Shown here: positions 54,672-61,620 of the stretch, one piece after another
How the letters are laid out: each line of letters begins with the position of its first letter
How positions within the stretch are numbered: the first letter of the stretch is position 1
Assembly (NCBI GenBank): GCA_963169105.1
Contig: OY720635.1
Coordinates: 155,759,645 to 155,823,644, forward strand
Direction of reading: 5' to 3'
DNA length: 64,000 bases
Origin: Ceriagrion tenellum
Taxonomy: Eukaryota > Arthropoda > Insecta > Odonata > Coenagrionidae
The notes under the pieces: model-generated
Database searches by the model: none
What the model was told of the DNA's origin: nothing
The model's input: only the letters and a program-made list of their open reading frames with translations
Made by a program: the position numbers and the translations under genes

Positions 54672-55930
54672 TTGAACCATTCCCACTGACATCTTCAGAG
54701 GACAGCAATGACGAAGTGACAAGTCCAACTGCTTTGGGGGAAGAGCAGAGGAGGTTGCCACCAGAGGTTCCTACAGCCCGATAGTAAAACGGGCTTGGAG
54801 AGACCTGATCACTACGAGACTTGTCGCAGCTTTCGACAGATGTAAAGTGAGCGACCGGGAGGCAGTTCACATTTTGATAGCAGCTGCCGAAGCATTTCAC
54901 CAAAATGTCAACGAATTTGTCATAAATCGCTCATCTATCCGTCGCTGCCGCGAGCGTTTACGGGCGGAGTATGCAGCCAACCTACGCAGAACATTTGCAT
55001 TGGAGGAGCTGAATGCAGTTACCATAAACTGGGACGGAAAATTGCTTCCAGCATTGATGGGCAAAGAAATAATGAATATAGCCACTAGTCGGGGAGTTGA
55101 GCATCTCCTTGGGGTTCCCATTTCACCATCAGGTAGTGGGAAAGATCAAGTCGTTGCCGTGTATCAGATGCTAGAGGAGTGGAACCTACATGAAAATGTG
55201 CAAGCATTCTGTTGTGATACAACTGCAGCAAACACTGGGAGACTCAATGGCGCATGTGTATTATTGGAGCAACTTCTTAAAAAGGACATCTTGCTTCTAC
55301 CATGCCGACACCACATACACGAACTGGTTTTAAAAAGTGTCTTCGATGAAAAGTTCTGGAAGTCTTTGACCCCTAATGTTCCTCTGTTTAAAAAGTTTCA
55401 GAATATGTGGCCTTCAATAGATTAAAAAAATTACAAACCAGGTATGACAGACAGACGTTCGGTAGAAGTGCTGCAAGAGGAAGCTGGAAATATTCTATCG
55501 TTGTGCTACAACAGTTACAAGAAAATCACCCCAGGGAGGACTACCGAGAACTCCTTGAGCTCACTGTTGTATACTTATAGGGGGGGGTCCCTTCGCGCGG
55601 TGTGCCGTTTCGCGTTCCTGGTGCTATGCATCATGCAAGTGGATGTCGAAAGCGCTTTACCGCCTGAAAATGTTTCTTTTTCGGAAAGAGCTCTCTTTGT
55701 CAGACGAGGAAGAGACCTTAATCCGTTATGTGTTTGTTTATTGTGCATCTATATGTCGAGGCATGGGTAACGGCACCGAATGCGGTTGAAGCCCCGAGGC
55801 GGGATTTGATGTTCTTAAACAAATTGTATGAATATAGGAAAATTGACAGTGAAATTAGTGACATAACAATGAACAAATTTCGGAACCATTTATGGTATTT
55901 ATCTCCGGAAGCTGCAGCCCTAGGATTTTT
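54672..55930 (+). pseudogene. Transposon V transposase-like ORF, broken
   Basis: Main open part 54847-55425: ADREAVHILIAA-like start at SDREAVHILIAAAEAFHQ, then AVTINWDGKLLPALMGKE, HENVQAFCCDTTAANTGRLN, and LPCRHHIHELVLKSVFDE. The Asp-containing motifs NWDGK and CCDTTA and the CxxH-type CRHH motif suggest a DDE/RNase H-fold transposase of the hAT/MULE/P-like assemblage. A frameshift at about 55425 leads into TTENSLSSLLYT, a later frame (55444-55770), and a C-terminal part (55728-55930; VEAPRRDLMFLNKLYEYRK, LWYLSPEAAALGF). Superfamily not settled. Confidence 0.55.
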
Positions 55931-56151
55931 TTTTTTTTTAATAGCAGCGCCTTCTCATGGCCATTAATGTCCGAAAAATAGCCAAAAATGCCAAAATTTC
56001 ACAATTTTGAGTGCGATGCGGCACGTCTTTCCGTTATCCAATATTGATAATATTTTACAGGACATGTTGTTACACCAATTGGCACAAAATGAGTGGATGT
56101 CTCGACAGAAATACGAAAAATCGAAAAATGAGGACCACCCTACTGGGACAC

Positions 56152-56581
56152 AGATTCCGTTATATTCACGGAAAAACCAGGCGAATGGTCACCTGCGCTG
56201 GGTTCATCCTTGTGAGACATGACGGATGAGTTGGTGTGCTATGGGGATGGGTCGTACATCACAGAGTTTGTAAGTGGTGGCCTGAAAAACTACGCTTTCA
56301 AAGTAGCTTGCGGGGGAGACCAAAGGAAAGTGAAAAGCGTCTGTAAGGCGAAGGGAATTTCTATTAATGTGTCCAACAAGAATTTGGTTTGTTTCGACTC
56401 TCTACTGGAAATGGTGTTTTGTAAAAAAGGTTTTGTAAATGAACCCATTCCGAAGAAAATCGGGAGAGTACGACCATTTAAAGTTGTGTCAAAGGATGAG
56501 CGGAAGATGTATAGAGTTGTATCTACAAAAAGAAGAAGGTGTGATGATTTTGATACATTGCCATTTGGGTTTAAGTTGTAA
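56152..56581 (+). pseudogene. Polinton DNA polymerase B, C-terminal part
   Basis: Continues PolB after the transposon: the second Asp of motif C lies in codons at 56152-56154 (DSVIYIHGK), and a frameshift near 56170 precedes MTDELVCYGDGSYITEFVS at 56219 with GGLKNYAFKVACGG, the conserved lysine-containing block of protein-primed polymerases (KNYAxK). The C-terminus ends FDTLPFGFKL at 56581, the normal end for Polinton PolB. Together with the first part, all catalytic motifs are recognisable. Confidence 0.85.
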
Positions 56582-56700
56582 TATTTTTGATATACTATGT
56601 ATGAAACAAGCTATACTTGTCTATATTTCGTTTTAATGATTCATATGAAAATTTCTTTGTTTTTCTACAATTTTTACATCATGAAATTTTAAAATAAATC

Positions 56701-56988
56701 ATGAAATATTTTTCATTGCCTCGCGAAATTGTGTTTTTTCTTCTACCCTATTTTTGTTTAGAATTTCAAAAGGGACACTCCCCATCATTTCTAAATATCG
56801 TATCACCCAGCGTTGCTGCTCGGACCCGATGCCGCGATAGACGTGTCGAAGTAGTGGTGATACAAGACGACGACGACGAGTACAGTAAGAAAATTGCAGA
56901 TGTTGAGAACGTCATAAAAGATATTGAGGGGGAAAATGTAGTTTATTGGGATGGCTCCCAGGACCTTTTTAATTTAACAAATTATTAA
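56701..56988 (+). CDS. Short hypothetical Polinton ORF
   Basis: 95 codons between PolB and the ATPase. The first 20 or so residues are hydrophobic (FSLPREIVFFLLPYFCLEF), then a basic stretch and an acidic helix (IQDDDDEYSKKIADVENVI) ending GSQDLFNLTNY. It may begin at an acceptor site (TTTAG at about 56760) rather than at 56701. Not recognised. Confidence 0.4.
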   Translation: MKYFSLPREIVFFLLPYFCLEFQKGHSPSFLNIVSPSVAARTRCRDRRVEVVVIQDDDDEYSKKIADVENVIKDIEGENVVYWDGSQDLFNLTNY

Positions 56989-57038
56989 TTATTTAATATT
57001 TAAATAAAGTTTTCATTAAGATTTGGTTATTCTAGATC

Positions 57039-57578
57039 ATGAATCTCCCATGGAAACATCCCTTTACTGCCATCGTAGCAGGACCTATAGGTAGCGGAAA
57101 AACGGTTTTTTTGGAGAAGTTCATTAACTGCATAGATACTATGATCGATACATCGATATCAAAAATAGTATGGTGTTATTCAGAAGTTGGATCTGTTCCG
57201 ACAAGGATTAAATATAACCGCATTGTTATGGTTCAAGAAGGTATACCAGACTTGTCTGACCGTATGTACGATGAAAATATTCCAAGTTTAATTGTTATGG
57301 ATGATTTAATGAGAGAGGTTGATGGTCGTGTTGTCGATCTGTTCTGCAAAGGATCGCATCATAGAAACTTGAGCGTCATTTTCATAACTCTGAATTTATT
57401 TCATCAAGGAAGAGGTAGGCGTGACATTTCTCTTAACTCTCATTATATAGTATGCTTCAAAAATCCCAGGGATAAGACACAGATTTTACATCTCTCCAGG
57501 CAAATTTTTCCGGAAAACACTCGCTTTATTCAGGACGCGTATAGAGATGCTACATCGGAACCACACGAAGTGAAGTGA
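57039..57578 (+). CDS. Polinton packaging-type ATPase (A32/FtsK-HerA-like), C-terminally altered
   Basis: 179 residues. MNLPWKHPFTAIVAGPIGSG leads into Walker A GPIGSGKT (residues 15-22). Walker B is IPSLIVMDDLM (about residue 85), followed by LFCKGSHHRNLSVIFITLN (sensor-like region) and SLNSHYIVCFKNPRDKTQI. Polinton ATPases pump DNA into capsids. The frame ends EPHEVK at 57578, somewhat early; family members usually continue with a short conserved tail, so a frameshift near the end is likely. Start at 57039 fits the family N-terminus and lies 50 bp after the previous ORF. Confidence 0.85.
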   Translation: MNLPWKHPFTAIVAGPIGSGKTVFLEKFINCIDTMIDTSISKIVWCYSEVGSVPTRIKYNRIVMVQEGIPDLSDRMYDENIPSLIVMDDLMREVDGRVVDLFCKGSHHRNLSVIFITLNLFHQGRGRRDISLNSHYIVCFKNPRDKTQILHLSRQIFPENTRFIQDAYRDATSEPHEVK

Positions 57579-57895
57579 AGATCCTGCTGTTCTTACCAAG
57601 ATGGGAAATATTATGCAAAAAGAAAGGAGTGACCATGGGAGAACAATGCGGAAGAGAAACTGTAACATTTCGTAAGATATCAATTATAACTTGGGAAGCT
57701 AATAATTTTTATTGTAATATTTGAACGATTCATCTCCTAAACTTCAGCCAAGAAATATATCAGACATTATTCAGTCATCTCATGGAATATTCACAGAAAT
57801 GAATCACACACTATTCAAAGATCTCGCAGAATATTGACAGAAGTGATTAGATAAGGGCCGAGGATAGGGTATTGTTGATGTTGCGCATCAGCGTC
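57579..57895. other. Intergenic, no gene seen
   Basis: AT-rich. A diverged direct repeat (CAGACATTATTCAGTCATCTC and CACACTATTCAAAGATCTCG-like, about 57765-57830) is present. Confidence 0.4.
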
Positions 57896-57900
57896 GTATA
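57893..57900 (+). promoter_or_regulatory. TATA box upstream of the C-terminal Polinton gene
   Basis: GTCGTATAAATTTG around 57893-57905, about 105 bp before the ATG at 58004. Position supports 58004 (context GCCATGG) over the upstream in-frame ATG at 57920, which would lie at or before the transcription start. Confidence 0.45.
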
Positions 57901-58003
57901 AATTTGCTTGGATTGAACGATGGAAATACACTCGATCAGTCTCATTCATCAGTTCAACATCTCAAGTGTGAGCCCATTCCCCGAGTATACCCAATTCATC
58001 GCC

Positions 58004-58947
58004 ATGGAACCCCAGAAAAGGTTTGAACCCAGCTCATCAAAAGGCCGGTGTAGAAGTAAGACAGCTGAGAAAAGAAGAGAACCAGAGAGAATATATCGAC
58101 CCGTGAAAAGAAGTCATGCAGCAGTTGATGGCGAGTACGCTTCTTGCAACCCATCATCAACAAATTCAGGCAGCAGGAAGCGTTCAAAGCATCAACGAGA
58201 AAACATTTTGAAGACTTCTTTGACCTTGGGATCAAGATACAATGCTCCTGAGGATACATCCTATGCTGTACTTGGTGGTGAAAAATTATCGACGATGATG
58301 AACACAACTTACAACCGGACCAAGACCAAGAAAGTGACCGTGGGACTCGATCCAGAAAATAACTTCGAAACTGATATTCATAAGCAAAAATGGTAACTTC
58401 GGAGTTTCTCTCCGACCAATACAATGGAAGGAAATACTGCTGGAGATGAAAAAATTTAACGACTTTTTCGAGTCTGGCTTAGGATGTGAAATTGAAAATT
58501 TCGACATAGGCAACCTAAGTGTCCAATTTGGTGAACTTTACGGTGAAAAAATTGTTAAACTTGTTAAAAGTGCTGACGGTAGTGAAAAATATTGTGTGGT
58601 TGGGTTCTTCGTCTTGGTTTGGTCTTATGAAGTTTGAGAAATGTGTTAACCTTGCAATTGAACAATGCTTGATTTTGAGTGATGTCATATCTGGTGTTTT
58701 AGACAATATAGCTGAAAAACTTCGTAGTAGAATTGAAAAGACTTGTCCAGGATGCAACAGTGCTAATTCTTCTTCGCATCATACTTGTAAAGACTTTGGA
58801 AGCATCATGCAAAATTTGAACTTATTTTTGAATGAAGCAGATGATGAACTGAATGAATATGGAGTGGATGCAGACATATGTAAAAGACTATTCTTTGAAA
58901 TTTGTGCAAGCTGTAATGAAATTATAATAAATTTAACCATGAGTTAA
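58004..58947 (+). pseudogene. Conserved-type Polinton protein with PC4-like middle and Cys/His tail, two frameshifts
   Basis: Three frames in order. 58004-58396 is a basic N-terminus (KRFEPSSSKGRCRSKTAEKR, KKVTVGLDPENNFETDI). 58380-58600 is NGNFGVSLRPIQWKEILLE and IGNLSVQFGELYGEKIVK, whose pattern (strand-turn-strand then W..I) recalls PC4-type single-strand-DNA-binding domains. 58600-58947 is GSSSWFGLMKFEKCVNLAIE, KTCPGCNSANSSSHHTCKD and a helical end. Two single-step frameshifts (about 58380 and 58595) break it. It sits next to the right inverted repeat, where Polintons often carry lineage-specific genes. Function unknown. Confidence 0.5.
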
Positions 58948-59111
58948 ATTTCTGTATGGATAATAATATAATTAATAAAATCGATGTTTAAAATATACCC
59001 CGTTTTGGTTTTTTTATTATTATAATAACCATTCTTCCTGGCAATGAGGCTCACATTAGAGTTTCGGGTAAAAAGTTTTACATCCATGTGTATGAGCAAT
59101 ACATACATTAC

Positions 59112-59999
59112 TAAGACGGGGTAGTCGCAGGGGTGGTAGGAGGGGAAGGAGGGGAAGTAGGGGAGGAAGGTGGGAGGGTGGGTAGGGGTGGGAGACACAT
59201 AATTAGTGAGTAAGTTTATGTGTGGAAACAGTTCAGCGCAAGGCCATGCCGGGGTATTGAGGGTCCGTGCGCAATTTCCTCACAACATGGCGATAGCAAA
59301 ATTCGGACCATTACTGACTGCTACTCTGAGTAAAGACCGATAAATACTTTGACGTACCAACACAGTCACCACGTGTTGAGCACCACTCGTAGTGATGAGT
59401 AGGGGGCAATTGATGATGATTCATAAAAGTATGCGCTCGTTATCATCCCAGTCGTTATGCGATTTTCATGGAAGGAGCACAGAGCATGCAGGAAGGAGCA
59501 CAGAGCATGCAGGAAGGAGCACAGAGCATGCAGGAAGGAGCACAGAGCATTCAGGAAGGAGCGGGAGGGAAGGAGCCAGCGATAGCTACGGACCATTAAT
59601 ATACAACAAATTTCCACTCCCCAGTTAACTGATTTGGTAGACCAGTGGTACCGAGTCCGACTACTATTCCTAGGGTCGCTGGATCGAAATCATCGGATGG
59701 AGAATTTTTTTCAGAGCGGATATTCAGAAATTTGTACGAGTTTTCATTAGAATAAATTTGAATCTGCCTCTCCATGACGACACAGTCACATGACTAGTCG
59801 TGACGTCGCCAACAGCTCATGAGGCGGCGGTGGGGAGGGGGAGTGTGGGGCGATCAGGGTTAGGTTGGGTTGAGACGAGCTCTCATGGGGCGGCTGTGGG
59901 AGGGTGAGTGGGGCCATCAGGGTTGGGTTGGGTTGAGACGAGTGGCGTCGGGGCGGTCAGGGGTTTGTTGTGTCTGGCTAAACCGCCCGACTAAGTAGT
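59112..59999 (-). repeat. Polinton right inverted repeat
   Basis: Inverse of 39992-40862, 17 bp longer. A 21-bp unit (GGAAGGAGCACAGAGCATGCA) is present four times at 59468-59556 versus once on the left. It also lacks one copy of the CAACCC-rich unit found on the left. The outer end CTAAGTAGT abuts the GCCACG duplication. Confidence 0.85.
59620..59725 (+). repeat. tRNA-related SINE-like segment in the right Polinton repeat
   Basis: Same segment as at 40335-40440 in inverted orientation. Here the B box has mutated (GGATCGAAATCA at 59691-59702) while the left copy keeps GGATCGAATCC. Confidence 0.45.
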
Positions 60000-60050
60000 G
60001 CCACGGACGCCGCGCTAGAGACCGTGTACAGTCGCGCTCCCCCCGTAGCA

Positions 60051-61370
60051 ATGGCCGGCAAGAAGGGAAAGATTTTTACGGACGATGATGTGGAAAAGTG
60101 TCTCTTTGATAGTGACATTTGTGAAAGTGATAACAGTGAAGAAAGTGATATCGAGGGTTCTGATTCTTCGGAATGCGTGAGTAGTGACGGCAGTGCAGAA
60201 TTTTCCAGCGAAAATGAAGGCCGTCCGTCGGATCCAAAAAAGGCGAAGGTAGAAAAAATTTGGGATTGGTGTACAACTAACGAGTGTGTGAAAGAATTTA
60301 GATTCCCTGGTAAACCTGGCATAAGTAAATTCTCAGAAATGCTCAGAGTTCTCAGAAATGTAGGAAACAATCCTAGCGAAAGAGACTTCTCCTTTCAGTT
60401 TCTTGAACGTGATTTTTGGGAACTCATCGTAACTGAAACTAACAATTACGCAGATGCCTTTTTGAACTCCGGTAATAGGAAAAGTGATCTTACGAAAGGG
60501 TGGTTTGAAACAACAATAGATGAGATTCAGGCCTATTTTTCATTGTGCTAATGGCACAAGTGAAAAAAATAAGCTTTAAAAATACTGGAGTCCGCGCCAG
60601 GTAACAGAAACACCTTTTTTCAGAACAGTTATGCCATATAAACGTTTTTTGTTGTTATCAAAATTCTTACATTTTGTTGACAATTCAAAAGTGGATGAAA
60701 ATGATCGGCTGAGAAAAATATCTCCAGTGATTGACAATGTAAATAAAAAATTTAGACATGTACACTCCGGAGAGAAGTCTTGCTGTGGATGAAATCCTTA
60801 TGAAATTTCGTGGCGGGCTCTGCTATGTCCAGTATAACCCAAGTAAACGCGCTCGATTTGGAATCAAGTTCTACAAGATTTGTGAAAGCTCGTCGGGATA
60901 CTGCCTACAGTATTCTATTTACGCTGGAATAAAACCACTAGGCGCAAAGGAAATTCTTTCGAGTGCAGCAATAGTATTAGAACTTTTGCATCCCTACTTT
61001 GGGAAGGGTTACACTGAGGCATTAGATAATTGGTATACATCACCTGATCTCTTTCTCAAGCTGATTGATGAGAAAACTAATGCCTTAGGCACAGTTAGAA
61101 TAAATCGAAGAAATATGCCGGCAGAATTCAAAAATGTACAGTTGAGGAAAGGGGAGTCAAAAATAGTGTATAGCAATGGAATCGCTGCTTTAAAATGGAA
61201 AGATAAAAAATACGTGCATGCACTAACAACATACCACAATGCCTAAGAAATACCAGATACTGGAAAGAAATCAGTAAAAACGAAAGAAGCTATCAAAAAA
61301 CGAAAAGTCATTCTTGATTACAACGTACAAATGAATGGAGTTGTCAGGCAGGATCAGCATTTGGCATCGT
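60051..61370 (+). pseudogene. PB2 piggyBac-like transposase
   Basis: ATG at 60051 (MAGKKGKIFTDDDVEKCLFD) with an acidic N-terminus. Then FSEMLRVLRNVGN and QAYFSLC at the end of the first frame (60551); a frameshift leads to TPERSLAVDEILMKFRGG (first catalytic Asp), ALDNWYTSPDLFLK (second) and MPAEFKNVQLRKGE. A stop at 61243 precedes VILDYNVQMNGVVRQDQ, where the family motif GVDRxDQ has lost its Asp (GVVRQDQ). PGBD4-like subgroup. The Polinton lies immediately upstream in its leader. Confidence 0.8.
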
Positions 61371-61620
61371 TTCCAGTTCCAGTTATGGATCTTTTATCAG
61401 AAATGGAATTTTGCCACTGGTACTGTGAAGGAAAACAGGATTGCAAACTGCCCTCTTCGCAGTCTAAAGGAACTGTCGAAAGAAAAGAAAGGTTGTTTTG
61501 ACTACATGTTTGACAATAAGAATAAATTATTCTTTGTGCGTTGGCACGATAATTCAGTTGTGACTGTAGCGACAAATTTCGGTACATTGGACCCATTGGT
61601 AAATGTGAAAAGGTACAATC
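61371..61620 (+). pseudogene. Second piggyBac-type fragment (PGBD2/3-like) fused to PB2
   Basis: Reads FATGTVKENRIANCPLRSLK then KKGCFDYMFDNKNKLFFVRW, HDNSVVTVATNFGTLDP and VNVKRYNR. This is the PGBD2/3-type segment that normally lies before the GVDxxD motif, yet here it follows it. So 61371 marks a join between two piggyBac lineages. The fragment is cut at 61621 by E5. Confidence 0.7.

Larger units (their letters stand above)
52678..56142 (+). mobile_element. DNA transposon V with 204-bp inverted repeats and 9-bp target duplication
   Basis: Flanked by CTGGGACAC at 52669-52677 and 56143-56151. Terminal inverted repeats 52678-52881 and 55938-56142 begin TAGGGTGGTCCT. Interior: MITE-like foldback, TATA box, a two-exon-like N-terminal ORF and a transposase-like ORF. 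A 9-bp duplication is typical of MULE/Mutator-type elements, but the protein was not firmly assigned to that superfamily. Confidence 0.85.
39992..59999 (+). mobile_element. Polinton/Maverick DNA transposon, 20.0 kb with nested insertions
   Basis: Flanked by GCCACG at 39986-39991 and 60000-60005, a 6-bp target duplication as expected for Polintons. Long inverted repeats lie at 39992-40862 and 59112-59999. Plus-strand genes: spliced gene 47432-49642, PolB (49643-56581, interrupted), small ORF 56701, ATPase 57039, C-terminal gene 58004. Removing E4 (5.7 kb) and the DNA transposon at 52678 leaves about 10.8 kb. Integrase, adenovirus-type protease and capsid genes are not seen, so it looks internally deleted or non-autonomous. 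Confidence 0.85.
39350..61620 (+). mobile_element. piggyBac-like DNA transposon PB2 (left end and transposase), interrupted by a Polinton and by E5
   Basis: Left terminus CCCATTCGC follows TTAA 39346-39349 inside the E2-family copy. The leader 39350-39985 lacks genes. The transposase starts at 60051, 45 bp after the Polinton's right target duplication, so the Polinton sits in the PB2 leader. PB2's coding sequence is cut at 61621 by E5 and its right terminus is not in the window. Confidence 0.65.
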
